DNA from: Splendidivirga corallicola
GTDB lineage: Bacteria; Bacteroidota; Bacteroidia; Cytophagales; Cyclobacteriaceae
DNA: 64,000 nt
Direction of reading: 5' to 3'
Assembly (NCBI GenBank): GCA_030442035.1
Contig: JAUJEA010000021.1
Span: 1 to 64,000, forward strand
Within the stretch, counting starts at the first letter, position 1. Each line of letters opens with the position of its first letter. Below, piece after piece: positions 18,594 to 27,673 of this stretch. The position numbers were made by a program, and so were the translations under genes. The notes beneath the pieces were generated by a model that was given only the letters and a program-made list of their open reading frames with translations, was not told the DNA's origin and did no database searches.

Positions 18594-19958
18594 TTAATGA
18601 ACCGGGTTAGCCTCAAGCTCTTTGAGGTACCGGTATATGGTGGATTTTCCGATGTCTAATTTTTTGGCTACCAGGATGACGTTATGATCATATTTTTCAA
18701 GAAAATGTTGAATAATTCTAAATGTATATTCTTTCAAAGTGAGCTCTTCATAAGCGAAGTTGTTTTCCTTTACTACACTGTTGAAGTTTATTTCATCTTC
18801 CGTGATTTCATCATCACTGGTAAGGACGGCTGATAGTTCTATAATGGATTTGAGTTCTCTTACATTCCCTGGGAAATGGTACTTCAAAAGCTTTTCCTGA
18901 GCAGACTTGCTGATCGAAATTTTGCCAAGACCGTTTTCTTTACAGAATTGATCCAGCAGATATCTGGCAATAATAATAATATCATTGCCTCTTTCTCTCA
19001 GGGGAGGTAAACTGACAGGTAAACCAAGTAATCTATAGTAGAGATCTTCCCGGAAGTTTCCATTTCGAACTTCTTCGGCCAAATTCCTATGTGTTGCAAC
19101 AATCACTCGGGCATCCACCTTGATTACCTCATTTCCGCCCACTCTTGTTACTTCCTTCTCTTGAAGCACTCTCAGTAGTTTGGATTGTAAGTTTAAATCC
19201 ATTTCACCTATTTCATCGAGAAAAATGGTTCCACCCTGGGCTTCTTCGAACTTACCCGATCTTCTTGACACTGCACCTGTGAAAGCGCCTTTTTCATGAC
19301 CAAATAGCTCACTTTCAATAAGATCTTTGGGTATAGCAGCAATGTTTACCGCAACAAATGGTTTCTTCTTTCTTTCTGAATTATAGTGTATCGCTTTCGC
19401 TACCAGTTCTTTACCTGTTCCTGTTTCACCTGTGATAGAAACTGTAATGTTCGTTTTTACAGCTTTTTCCAACAATGAAAACACCTTCTTTAATGGCTTG
19501 CTATTTCCAATAATGCTTTTTCCAAATTCATATTTTTCCGATATCTCTTGCTTTAAGTGTGCAATTTCATTGACCAGAGAAATGTTCTTACGAGCATTAT
19601 TTATGGTGTTCAGTAGCTTGTCCTTGGTTTCTTCATCCTTAATGATGTAGTCATAGGCTCCCAGCTTAAGCAATTGTACTGCCGTTCCAATTTTTTCCTG
19701 CCCTGATATGATGATCACAGGGATGCTGGAGTCGTAGTTTCTTATCTTGGTTAGCACCTCTTCACCGGAGATGTCCGGGAGGGTATAATCCAAAGTTATC
19801 AACGTTGGTTTTTCATGCAGATGATCCAGACAGTCCTGGCCCTTTTCAAAAATTTTGACCTCATGATCTGGATTCAGATTCAGGACATATTCTAAAAATT
19901 TTATGTATACGGGATCGTCTTCTACTGCAAATATTTTAACAGATTCTTCGGTGTACAT
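18594..19958 (-). CDS. NtrC-family sigma-54-dependent response regulator
   Basis: 454 aa. The receiver domain has the phosphoacceptor Asp57 ([10 protein letters not shown]). The AAA+ domain has Walker A GETGTGKE (177-184), the sigma-54 contact loop GAFTGA (224-229) and Walker [10 protein letters not shown] (244-252). A Fis-type helix-turn-helix ends the protein ([20 protein letters not shown]). All motifs are intact, so it should activate sigma-54 promoters when phosphorylated. It is the first gene of a two-gene operon with the hybrid kinase. Its targets are not visible here: I found no convincing -24/-12 element in the window. Confidence 0.95.
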   Translation of the reverse strand: MYTEESVKIFAVEDDPVYIKFLEYVLNLNPDHEVKIFEKGQDCLDHLHEKPTLITLDYTLPDISGEEVLTKIRNYDSSIPVIIISGQEKIGTAVQLLKLGAYDYIIKDEETKDKLLNTINNARKNISLVNEIAHLKQEISEKYEFGKSIIGNSKPLKKVFSLLEKAVKTNITVSITGETGTGKELVAKAIHYNSERKKKPFVAVNIAAIPKDLIESELFGHEKGAFTGAVSRRSGKFEEAQGGTIFLDEIGEMDLNLQSKLLRVLQEKEVTRVGGNEVIKVDARVIVATHRNLAEEVRNGNFREDLYYRLLGLPVSLPPLRERGNDIIIIARYLLDQFCKENGLGKISISKSAQEKLLKYHFPGNVRELKSIIELSAVLTSDDEITEDEINFNSVVKENNFAYEELTLKEYTFRIIQHFLEKYDHNVILVAKKLDIGKSTIYRYLKELEANPVH

Positions 19959-20320
19959 AGTGGCTACAATTCAAATCCCTCTAAACTCAAATAATTTTTT
20001 AAAAGTGCTGTAATTCAACTTATTTACAATATTTAAACATAACATAAAAAAGTGGTTTAATTGACATCCAGAGGTCTTCAAGAAGCATTAATATTGCTCT
20101 AAAACTTACCAGTACCGACATTAGATAAGTATTGTATTATTTATGGAAATACTACCGGTATATATACAATTTTGGATACTTAAAGCCTATAGATTAGCCT
20201 TGACAAGGGGGCTAAACTTACATCGTGCATGTGCTAAAATATGGGATTGTTCATTTTTTTGTCGGCTCATATATCGGTTAAATTTATGTTATCTTCGTGT
20301 CTTGAAATACCATTAAATAT
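19959..20320. other. Divergent intergenic region, 362 bp
   Basis: It lies between the two-component operon and the rhomboid gene. It is AT-rich and must hold both promoters; only the rhomboid-side candidate near 20290 can be proposed. No RNA gene is recognised. Confidence 0.5.
20258..20297 (+). promoter_or_regulatory. Candidate promoter of the rhomboid gene
   Basis: TATCTTCG (20290-20297) resembles the Bacteroidota -7 box TAnnTTTG and sits 23 bp before the ATG. The nearest upstream TTTG (20258-20261) is spaced further than usual. Confidence 0.25.
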
Positions 20321-20881
20321 ATGAGCGCTACAATTAGTAAAAGTATTTTGGTTCCTTCCCGTTTTATATTTTTTATGTGGGCCATTTTTTGTGTTGAATT
20401 TTTTCTTGGAATAGAGCTTGCAGGCTACGGGATTTATCCTAGAACGTTGGAGGGGTTGATAGGTATTGTTACAGCCCCTTTTATCCATGGCAATGTTCCC
20501 CATGTTGCCAATAACACCCTGCCGTTACTTTTTCTTGGAACAGCCATATTTTACTTTTATGATAAAATAGCCATGCAGGTTTTTGTTCAATGCTATTTTT
20601 TGACTGGTATTTTAGTTTGGCTATTTGCCAGATCCTCATTCCATATTGGTGCTAGCGGGTTAATATACGGCCTGGCTTTTTTTCTTATTTCCTTTGGGAT
20701 TATGAGGGGAGATTTTAAATCTATCGTGATATCCATTATTGTTTTCATTTTTTATAATGGACTTTTTTATGGTGTTCTTCCAACGCAATCCGGAGTTTCA
20801 TGGGAATCGCACCTGTTAGGAGCAATCGTTGGGGTTTTTACCGCGTGGCGTTATAGCGAATATAAAAGCGTGAGTAGTTAG
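20321..20881 (+). CDS. Rhomboid-family intramembrane serine protease
   Basis: 186 aa, mostly hydrophobic with about six membrane segments. The catalytic dyad is visible: Ser112 in HIGASGLIYG (GxSG motif) and His164 in SWESHLLGA, together with the HxxxN motif (HVANN, 61-65) that helps form the oxyanion hole. The family cleaves membrane-spanning substrates within the bilayer; its substrate here is unknown. It stands alone, divergent from the two-component operon and convergent with the cyclophilin gene. Confidence 0.92.
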   Translation: MSATISKSILVPSRFIFFMWAIFCVEFFLGIELAGYGIYPRTLEGLIGIVTAPFIHGNVPHVANNTLPLLFLGTAIFYFYDKIAMQVFVQCYFLTGILVWLFARSSFHIGASGLIYGLAFFLISFGIMRGDFKSIVISIIVFIFYNGLFYGVLPTQSGVSWESHLLGAIVGVFTAWRYSEYKSVSS

Positions 20882-20897
20882 TTAGCTGGTCTAAAGT

Positions 20898-20922
20898 ATG
20901 GCCATCAATCATTGATGGCCAT
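20898..20922. terminator. Hairpin between convergent rhomboid and cyclophilin genes
   Basis: A perfect 12-bp inverted repeat (ATGGCCATCAAT, 1-nt centre, ATTGATGGCCAT) lies 16 bp after the rhomboid stop and 8 bp from the cyclophilin stop. It is likely a shared terminator, although without a long T-run. Confidence 0.55.
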
Positions 20923-20930
20923 GTGAATTC

Positions 20931-21371
20931 CTAGTTGCTTTCCTGAACAGTTATTTTATTGATCTTATCCCCCTGCTGAATAGCGTCAACGATATCTATG
21001 CCTTCAACCACTTTGCCAAAAACAGTGTGATTTCGATCAAGATGTTGTGTATTTTCTCTATTGTGGCAAATGAAGAATTGTGAACCACCTGTATTCCTTC
21101 CAGCGTGAGCCATGGAAAGTACACCTCTATCATGATGTTGGTTATCACCGTCCAATTCACAATCTATACTGTAACCCGGTCCACCGGCACCTGTACCATC
21201 GGGACATCCACCCTGGATAACAAAATTTGGTATTACACGATGGAAAGTAAGTCCATCATAAAACCCTTTTTTCGATAATGAAACAAAGTTCTGAACCGTG
21301 TTAGGAGCATCTTTTTCAAAGAACTCCACTTTCATAACGCCTCTGTCAGTGTGTATTTCTGCACTTGTCAT
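20931..21371 (-). CDS. Peptidyl-prolyl isomerase, cyclophilin type
   Basis: 146 aa, a single cyclophilin domain without a signal peptide, so cytoplasmic. Active-site signatures are [13 protein letters not shown] (catalytic Arg), GSQFFI and the H-x-x-F-G motif HTVFGKV. It catalyses cis/trans isomerisation of Xaa-Pro bonds during folding. It lacks the tryptophan of cyclosporin-sensitive cyclophilins ([10 protein letters not shown] instead), as is usual for small bacterial forms. It precedes nothing obvious; the DUF3127 gene lies 52 bp upstream on the same strand and may be co-transcribed. Confidence 0.95.
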   Translation of the reverse strand: MTSAEIHTDRGVMKVEFFEKDAPNTVQNFVSLSKKGFYDGLTFHRVIPNFVIQGGCPDGTGAGGPGYSIDCELDGDNQHHDRGVLSMAHAGRNTGGSQFFICHNRENTQHLDRNHTVFGKVVEGIDIVDAIQQGDKINKITVQESN

Positions 21372-21423
21372 TGATATATTTAGTTTGTTAGGTTAATACT
21401 AGTATAATAAATTCAGGTATGTA

Positions 21424-21810
21424 TCAGAAAGGCAATGCATCCTGATCACCCTTGTCATCGTTCAACCACTCCGGTTCCTGTAGACTATCAATTCCTCCGG
21501 GAGTAGCATTTGAATCGTTTGCTTCTGCATTTTCCGCTTTTTGCAATCGCCATGCCTGCAGTGAATTAAAGTATTTTACTTCGCCTTTTGGATCAGTCCA
21601 TTTTCTTCCCTTCAAATTAAAAGAAATGTTGGCTTCATCACCTGCATTAAATTGGTCCAGCAGGTCGCATTTGTCCTGAATTAGTTCAAATTTGACAAAT
21701 TCCGGATACTGAGGATTCTCAGCATATTCCACGACAAATTCTCTTTTTTTAAAAGTCTCAGTAACTTTTTGAGTTTCGAAAATTTCAATGATTTTTCCTT
21801 TTATATCCAT
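21424..21810 (-). CDS. DUF3127 protein with SSB-like acidic tail
   Basis: 128 aa. The N-terminal 90 residues (MDIKGKIIEIFETQKV... to SLQAWRLQKAE) match the DUF3127 family of Bacteroidota, a small beta-rich domain thought to be OB-fold-like. The C-terminus is a disordered acidic stretch ending in GDQDALPF, which resembles the DDDIPF tip of single-stranded DNA-binding proteins used to recruit replication and repair partners. This makes a single-strand DNA-binding role plausible, but it is inference. No membrane segment or signal is present. It lies upstream of the cyclophilin gene on the same strand. Confidence 0.8.
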   Translation of the reverse strand: MDIKGKIIEIFETQKVTETFKKREFVVEYAENPQYPEFVKFELIQDKCDLLDQFNAGDEANISFNLKGRKWTDPKGEVKYFNSLQAWRLQKAENAEANDSNATPGGIDSLQEPEWLNDDKGDQDALPF

Positions 21811-21894
21811 CGGCCCTTTTTTTAAGATTGCAAAATAAAGTAAACTGCTTCTAAGTACCTTGTAAATAAAAGGAATTTTTGTTCAAGATATGAT

Positions 21895-21923
21895 AAAAAA
21901 AGGGACTAAATTGTCCCTTTTTA
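21895..21923 (-). terminator. Strong intrinsic terminator after the lipoprotein gene
   Basis: A 10-bp perfect stem (AAAAAGGGAC / GTCCCTTTTT, 6-nt loop) begins 5 bp past the stop at 21928, with T residues following on the minus strand. Confidence 0.85.
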
Positions 21924-21927
21924 TTTG

Positions 21928-23079
21928 CTAATAGTATTTATAGAAATTTCGAATTTTGGCGCTTAATTGATCAAAGATCGGCCTTGTAAATTCGATAAAA
22001 AGATCTTGAGGTGGGGGAGGAGGAACCTCCGATTGTTTACAGATTTTAAGTTGTTCTTCAGTTAAAGCTCTTTCGTCGCCATTGAAATTACCCCACTGGG
22101 AAAACCATACAAACTGCCCACCAATTTTTTCACTGGACAAAATACTTTTGGATTGTGCATCAACAATGATCATGTTGAGAACACCTTCGGAAATAACCTC
22201 TTTTTTGAACATTGTGAGTTTCGCTTTTACATCTCCATAGACATCTACTACGCTGTCTTTCTTTACTTCCAATTCCCCAACCTTCACATTCTCTTTAACC
22301 AATGTTTCAATGGTTTCTTTAACATGAGTTTCTCCAACAACAAAATCATCAAATTGCAATCTTATAATTTGGTCAGGATATTCCAATCGTTCACTTTCCG
22401 CCTCTTTTGGACTATAGTATCTCACAAACTCGTTTGGATTAAAGCTGTGTAAAAACTCTTCTACATTTTGTTGAAAAAACTGTGCGCTTAACTGATACCT
22501 TCTTGTGGGCACAGGAATTTGTTCAACAACAACTTTTAATGTTGCAATGAATTTTGACTCCGCTAATTTATTATTGACTTCTTTGTACCCCGGAGCAAAC
22601 CTGTCAGCATCCATGAAATGATAGTATGCCTTCTTGGCACTTTCTCTTGTGTTGAGCTCCAATGCCACCAAGCCTGCATTATAGCTTTCTTCCGCGGCAT
22701 TTTTTCTTGCATCGACCAATTCGCTATAGTAATTTGACGGATTCGGAACAACCCTTAGTGCACCTGGTGATCTCTGAATTTCATCATACATGTGGTTGAG
22801 CCTTTCGTATGAGGTAACCACGGTTTTCCACTTGAATGGATCATTTGAGCTCACCATATTTTTTGATCTGTTGAGATACCATTTTACTGCAAGGGGATAG
22901 GCATCCTGTAATGTCTCCTGAGCCTTTCTTTGATTTGGATTCGCTCTTAATCTGTTTATCGATCTTATCACTGCATCATAGTAATCTCCTCGTTCCAATT
23001 GCTTCTTCCCGGATGAGCAGGAGAATGTCATGATACCACAAAGGATAACTAAGAATGTAATGTAAAATTTTGACATCAT
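21928..23079 (-). CDS. Predicted lipoprotein with helical repeats, function unknown
   Basis: 383 aa. The signal sequence ends in a lipobox-like IMTFSC followed by SSGKK, so it is likely an outer-membrane or periplasmic lipoprotein. Residues about 30-170 look helical and TPR-like (repeated A/Y-rich pairs such as ESYNAGLVALEL and SAKKAYYHFMDADR). The C-terminal half is mixed alpha/beta with a conserved-looking WFSQWGNFNGDERAL stretch and a PPPPP linker. I do not recognise a named family; comparable lipoproteins occur in Cytophagales. It is monocistronic, bounded by its own candidate promoter and terminator. Confidence 0.75.
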   Translation of the reverse strand: MMSKFYITFLVILCGIMTFSCSSGKKQLERGDYYDAVIRSINRLRANPNQRKAQETLQDAYPLAVKWYLNRSKNMVSSNDPFKWKTVVTSYERLNHMYDEIQRSPGALRVVPNPSNYYSELVDARKNAAEESYNAGLVALELNTRESAKKAYYHFMDADRFAPGYKEVNNKLAESKFIATLKVVVEQIPVPTRRYQLSAQFFQQNVEEFLHSFNPNEFVRYYSPKEAESERLEYPDQIIRLQFDDFVVGETHVKETIETLVKENVKVGELEVKKDSVVDVYGDVKAKLTMFKKEVISEGVLNMIIVDAQSKSILSSEKIGGQFVWFSQWGNFNGDERALTEEQLKICKQSEVPPPPPQDLFIEFTRPIFDQLSAKIRNFYKYY

Positions 23080-23098
23080 TAGGTGATTTTTGTTTGAA

Positions 23099-23131
23099 CA
23101 AATTTAACTGAATCAATTGTAATTGATACAA
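23099..23131 (-). promoter_or_regulatory. Candidate promoter of the lipoprotein gene
   Basis: TAAATTTG on the minus strand (23106-23099) matches the Bacteroidota -7 box exactly, 20 bp before the ATG. A TTG (23131-23129) lies 22 bp upstream as a possible -33 element. Confidence 0.45.
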
Positions 23132-23339
23132 CATTGTATGGTACTAGCATATTTGATACCAGATATCAGGAATATTGTATCAAATTAATAAGAATATACT
23201 TATCTCAAAAAGTAAAGTTCAGATCATTTTGTTTAAAGTAAAAATTTTTTTACTCTATCAAAATATCTGATTATTAGAGATCTATATATTGTTGATAGAT
23301 TTTGTCTATCTATCAAGATTTATTGTGAGCAGGGTAAGA

Positions 23340-23378
23340 TAAAAATAAAAGGAACAAACAATTTGATGTTTGTTCCTA
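23340..23378 (-). terminator. Intrinsic terminator after the NSS transporter
   Basis: An 11-bp perfect stem (AGGAACAAACA / TGTTTGTTCCT, 6-nt loop) is followed on the minus strand by a T-rich stretch. It sits about 60 bp past the transporter stop. Confidence 0.8.
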
Positions 23379-23438
23379 CCGTGATTTGAAGAAAAATCAA
23401 TGAATATTTATGCTCCTTTCAACTTCTTACCCGTTGAA

Positions 23439-24833
23439 CTACCCTATCAGTGTGATCCCAAAGAATCGGCCCAGGACGGTAAGAATGAAGAGCGAGCCCA
23501 ATATAATCGGGCAAATGTATCTTATACTGAAGTCAATATACTTTTCTACTATACTACCTTTGAAGCTTTCAAAACCTGCTTCGATCTCCTCATTCAAATT
23601 CTTCTTTTTCCAAACGTAGGCGACAAAAATTGAGATCAGAAAACCTCCCAGTGGTAGAAAACTATCGTTTGCTACATGACCAATGAAAGTCATAAAATCC
23701 GTAGGTTTATCGGCCCCTACATAAGTGATGAAATTTGAAAAGAATTCTGAATAACCATTTCCAACCAAAGAGGGAATGCCAATGATAAAAACAATTAGGG
23801 CCACTAACCATACTGCTTTCTTTCTTTCTACCTTGTGCTCATCAACTACATAACTCACAGGAACTTCTAATAGTGAAACTGTGGAGGTCAGTGCGGCAAA
23901 AGATAACAGCAAAAAGAAAAATGAACCAACGATCACCCCAAGATTGGGGCCAATACTTTCGAATACGCTTGGCAATGTTTGAAAAATTAAACCGGCTCCG
24001 CTTTGAATATTCTCCATATCGCCACCATTGTTAAAGGCAACCAGCGGAAACATCATTAAACCTGCCAGACAGGCAATACCGACATCTGCCAGCGTGATAT
24101 AGGCTGCGGAGGTTACAATGTTCTCCTTTCTGCCTACATAACTTCCATAGGTGATTAAGGCACCCATACCAAGGGATAGGGAGAAGAATGCTTGCCCAAG
24201 CGCACTATAAATAACACTAAAATTAATTTTTGAAAAGTCTGGTATTAGATAAAACTTGATACCCTCCATCGCATGGGGTAAGAACATGGAGTATATAGCC
24301 AGCCCCGCTATCATTGCTATCAGGGTAGGCATTAGAATCTTGGCGGCTTTTTCAATTCCTCCTGAAATTCCCCTGGAAACAATAAGGGTAGTAAAGAACA
24401 TAAAGATCAGGCCGTAACTACCAACTTTTGCAACATTGCTCACGAAACTGCCAAACTTACTCCCGATTTCAAAATGTCCTTGAACCATTTCAATGAAATA
24501 ACCAAAAGCCCAACCGGCTACAACGTTGTAGTAAGATAGAATGGTTACACCACATAGAATTCCTAATACACCAACAAAAGACCAGTTTTTAAAACCCAAT
24601 GCTGAAAAGGCACCCGCAGGATTGCGTTGAGTCTTTCGTCCAATAGCTATTTCAGCAATCATCACTGGATAAGCCAGAATAAAACAACAAGACAGATAAA
24701 TTAAAACAAAAGCGGCTCCGCCACCGGCCCCTACCTCGAACGGGAACTTCCAGATATTTCCGAGTCCTACAGCAGAACCTGCTGCAGCCAAAATAAAACC
24801 TAAGCGGCTTGAAAAGCCTCCTCTTGCTGCCAT
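23439..24833 (-). CDS. Sodium-dependent transporter, NSS/SNF family
   Basis: 464 aa with about 11-12 membrane segments of the LeuT fold. The family signature of TM1 is intact (GSAVGLGNIWKFPF), as are the unwound TM6 region (GQAFFSLSLGMG) and TM8 (LTSTVSLLEVPVSY) that bind Na+ and substrate. Members import amino acids or related small molecules using the sodium gradient; the exact substrate cannot be read from sequence. The start ATG gives the usual short cytoplasmic N-terminus. It is monocistronic and followed by a strong terminator. Confidence 0.93.
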   Translation of the reverse strand: MAARGGFSSRLGFILAAAGSAVGLGNIWKFPFEVGAGGGAAFVLIYLSCCFILAYPVMIAEIAIGRKTQRNPAGAFSALGFKNWSFVGVLGILCGVTILSYYNVVAGWAFGYFIEMVQGHFEIGSKFGSFVSNVAKVGSYGLIFMFFTTLIVSRGISGGIEKAAKILMPTLIAMIAGLAIYSMFLPHAMEGIKFYLIPDFSKINFSVIYSALGQAFFSLSLGMGALITYGSYVGRKENIVTSAAYITLADVGIACLAGLMMFPLVAFNNGGDMENIQSGAGLIFQTLPSVFESIGPNLGVIVGSFFFLLLSFAALTSTVSLLEVPVSYVVDEHKVERKKAVWLVALIVFIIGIPSLVGNGYSEFFSNFITYVGADKPTDFMTFIGHVANDSFLPLGGFLISIFVAYVWKKKNLNEEIEAGFESFKGSIVEKYIDFSIRYICPIILGSLFILTVLGRFFGITLIG

Positions 24834-26214
24834 AATGTTAGTCGTTAGTTTTAAGTTTAATTTATTTCAATGGATCAACCATTCCAAAGATCAAATGCAA
24901 ATATGTGCGACATGCTGCATTTCATCCTAGCAAAATAATTAGGTGAGGATCAAAAACAAAAATATTGGGGGATTTTCTTAGGACAATTGTATGCAAAATG
25001 CTGAAAGAATATCTGTAGACAAAGGTTTTATCTGATTCGAGAGATAGGTGGGATTGAGTTGAAGTGCTGAAGTAGGATCAGGCCGAATTTCTGGGGAGTA
25101 GCTAAGTTTAATTCAAAGAGTAGAGCCTTGAGAGAGATTTCCACTGATATTTTATTGTGGTGCGCACTGATACTGATGTCTTTTTTGCTTGATCAAAAAG
25201 TCAAGGCTGTGAATCAATTTGCTAAAAACCTCCATTTAAAGCTAAAATCATTAAACTCGCTACGCTCAAACAGTAATGATTTCTTCACGCTTTAAATTCC
25301 GGTTTTCTTCACGCAATTTCTTCAAGGCCGAAACATATTGGAAGAGCGCTTGCCGAACAATGGATTAAAAGCTTTTTTGGAATCGCAATCTGCAATTGCT
25401 CTCCAGATTTTTTACTTGATCCCAGGAGTATTAAAGTATTAAAGTTGAACCAGCATAAATCAAAAACGGGAAGCTCTCTAGTCGAGAACCCCCCGCTTTC
25501 ACTTAGCAGAAACCGTAGCTTCCGCTTAGCGCCAGTTAATAATACGTGCAAAGTCCAAATGATTATTCACCGTTACCTTCTTTCGATGGAATGCAGTGAA
25601 TTAATCTGCTTTAGAGGATCGAGTAACAATAAAGTTGACCTTTTCCAACCACAGTAGTCTATCCGTTTTTTCAGATACTTATAAAGTTCCTGAGGTCCAC
25701 GAATCTGCGATGACCATTTACCCACTCACTAAAATAGCAAGGGGTGAATTCTAAAGATTTAGACGGCTCTGCTTTTCAACAAAACCTGGCATCACACTCA
25801 TCGAATTTATTAGAACTAGGTTCTAAACCTTCGATGGCTACGTTAGCCCGAAATCTTTGTTAAACATATGTTTAACGCTGATTTGGGTTGTGGATCTTAG
25901 CAGTGTATCAAAGAACTGATGATTAAAGGTAGATGCTTAAATTTGTATTTCATAACTTTTTTTTATTTTGTTTTCCACAATTTAACCACTTGATTTTTAG
26001 CTCTATGACATGCTTATTAACATGCTTATCCACAGACTTATAAACACTTTTTGTGCATAACTTAGAAAAGAGAAATAATTTAGGTGTTAACCTTAAAACA
26101 GGGTTTCAAAAAAAATAAAATTCGATTAACTTCGGGGCTTAATTTGCTATGCTGGATTTAGATCCAAATGAAAAATGACCTGATAAAAAATCAGAAAATT
26201 GAAAAATTACCGAA
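24834..26214. other. Gene-free region of 1.38 kb
   Basis: This is the longest non-coding stretch in the window. Open frames at 25309-25551 (minus) and 25445-25657 (plus) overlap on opposite strands and resemble no family, so I do not call them. The left part has mixed composition; the right part (25.93-26.12 kb) is strongly AT-rich and carries the DnaA-box cluster listed separately. TTAGAAC and GTTCTAA (25810-25826, 3-bp spacer) form an inverted repeat. Confidence 0.6.
25859..26060. other. Candidate replication origin (DnaA-box cluster)
   Basis: TTATCCACA (26026-26034) is the consensus DnaA box. Near-consensus 9-mers sit exactly 12 bp either side on the same strand: TTATTAACA (26014) and TTATAAACA (26038). 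TTTTCCACA lies at 25971-25979 and TTATGCACA on the minus strand at 26060-26052. A perfect 18-bp palindrome, GTTAAACATATGTTTAAC (25859-25876), and a strongly AT-rich stretch lie to the left. dnaA is not in the window, which is not unusual in Bacteroidota. Function is inferred from the motif cluster only. Confidence 0.45.
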
Positions 26215-26742
26215 ATGAATAAAACTCTAAGAAGTGTAGAAGAATTTCATAAAACTTTTGGGGCTCCTGTATTGAATGACCCGGAAATTCCTGCAAGAGA
26301 TCGTGTTAAGTTGAGACTATCTTTGATATTGGAAGAACTTAGTGAACTGGCAGTCGCTTCGGAAGCAACTGATGACTTTATTGATTTAATGAAAAACAAA
26401 ATTGACGCTATCAGGTCAGAGAAAGAATCCAAAGATCCTGTAGAAGCCATGGATGCGCTTTGCGACTTACAGGTAGTTTTAAACGGGACCATACTGGAAT
26501 ACGGCCTTCATGACAAATTCGATGAGTCGTTTGATGAAGTACACCGGTCTAATATGAGTAAAGCTTGTGAGGACGAAGAACAAGGAGAAGAATCCATTGC
26601 CAAATATAAAGATCAGGGTGTTGCTACCCGAATGGAAAAGGTGAATGGTAAAATTGTAATTTATCGCGATCCGGATAATAAGATACTAAAGGGTGTTAAT
26701 TATACACCCCCCAATATCAAATCCATTTTGAATGGAAAATAA
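26215..26742 (+). CDS. MazG/PRA-PH-like nucleotide pyrophosphohydrolase
   Basis: 175 aa. The all-alpha NTP pyrophosphohydrolase core is visible as LILEELSELAVA (EExxE metal-binding motif, about residues 37-48) and DALCDLQVVLNGTILEYG (about 80-97), followed by the conserved FDEVHRSNMSKA segment typical of the HisE/MazG-like family. Members hydrolyse nucleoside triphosphates or phosphoribosyl-ATP to the monophosphate and pyrophosphate, often for nucleotide-pool cleaning. It is not beside histidine-biosynthesis genes, so a house-cleaning role is more likely than HisE. It stands alone next to the candidate origin. Confidence 0.85.
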   Translation: MNKTLRSVEEFHKTFGAPVLNDPEIPARDRVKLRLSLILEELSELAVASEATDDFIDLMKNKIDAIRSEKESKDPVEAMDALCDLQVVLNGTILEYGLHDKFDESFDEVHRSNMSKACEDEEQGEESIAKYKDQGVATRMEKVNGKIVIYRDPDNKILKGVNYTPPNIKSILNGK

Positions 26743-26823
26743 GCTTGAACAATAAATTTTAAGTTGAAATTGGAGGACCATCAAGCGTTGTTCACCAAAT
26801 GATCCTCTAACCTGCCGGGTGAT

Positions 26824-27663
26824 TTAATTTTCCCTTACCACATCAAAAAATATGCTGTCACTTGCGAAAGCAGAAAAAATACCTAATGCATTGGCAATAT
26901 TTGAAGGTGGTTCATTCAAATCACGTGAATCCTGTCGCTGATTTTCAAAGAGATCCGCATATTCCTGGTTGACTCTGTATACTTTAACCTTATGAGCTCC
27001 ATAAGTTTCTAAGCTCAGCCCCAATATTTCAAAGGAGGTTTCTATGGTCGGCTCGGAAATGAATCTGAAAGCCCTTAATAGATTTCCACCTTCACTCGGG
27101 AAGTTATCAGGTAGAATGGGATCCTGCGTATTCGAAGTGCTTTCAATAACAATAAAATGTAATTGGTCATCAGGATTATCCCATGTTACAGTTAACCTGG
27201 TATTTCTAAGCAGGTCTTCAATCTGCTGACCCAGACCTGGCTGGAGCATCAACTTTGGGATTACTAATTGTTCCTCTGATATGGCCAGCCCTTGAGTGGC
27301 TTCAGGAACAATTGTTTCCGCACTGGCAGCGCGGTCTCCGACATTGACCTCTATTCTATAATGTTCATTAACCTCAATCTTGAGATCATCACCCGTGTAT
27401 CTATACTTGGAGGTTTCAGGATGGTATTGCAGAGCAAATTGCTCATTGCCCCGAACAATGGAAACAGCAGCCTCTGAAATGGGTTCCGCTGCCTGATCAG
27501 ATGATTCAAAAGGAACAATCTCTGTTACCGCCACATCGGTGACCGGTTCATTGGCAAAAAGATAAGCCTCAACTACAAAATTATTTGTAGTCACGGCGTC
27601 CTCCTCACAAGATAAAAGGAAAGCAAGTGGAAATAGGTATGGTATAATTTTGTTGATGTTCAT
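26824..27663 (-). CDS. DUF4249 lipoprotein, partner of the TonB receptor
   Basis: About 279 aa from the ATG at 27663; a TTG at 27684 would overlap the upstream gene and spoil the signal sequence. The N-terminus MNINKIIPYLFPLAFLLSC gives a signal peptide and lipobox Cys. Two beta-rich parts follow, ending in the family-typical NIANALGIFSAF..DSIFFDV segment. DUF4249 proteins are encoded directly after TonB-dependent receptors in Bacteroidota and are presumed surface lipoproteins acting with them. Here it starts 10 bp after the receptor stop, so the two form an operon. The ligand is unknown. Confidence 0.85.
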   Translation of the reverse strand: MNINKIIPYLFPLAFLLSCEEDAVTTNNFVVEAYLFANEPVTDVAVTEIVPFESSDQAAEPISEAAVSIVRGNEQFALQYHPETSKYRYTGDDLKIEVNEHYRIEVNVGDRAASAETIVPEATQGLAISEEQLVIPKLMLQPGLGQQIEDLLRNTRLTVTWDNPDDQLHFIVIESTSNTQDPILPDNFPSEGGNLLRAFRFISEPTIETSFEILGLSLETYGAHKVKVYRVNQEYADLFENQRQDSRDLNEPPSNIANALGIFSAFASDSIFFDVVREN

Positions 27664-27673
27664 CTCATTTAGT

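Larger units (their letters stand above)
23080..23438. other. Intergenic region, 359 bp, with TTTGATAC inverted repeat
   Basis: It carries the candidate lipoprotein promoter at one end and the transporter terminator at the other. TTTGATAC (23152-23159) and GTATCAAA (23177-23184) form a perfect 8-bp inverted repeat with a 17-bp spacer, just upstream of the promoter, and a further TTGATAC lies at 23123. These could be regulator half-sites. Confidence 0.45.

Noticed and set aside
25309..25657. Two small frames on opposite strands in the large gap
   Set aside because: They overlap each other, lack family resemblance and lack any visible translation signal.
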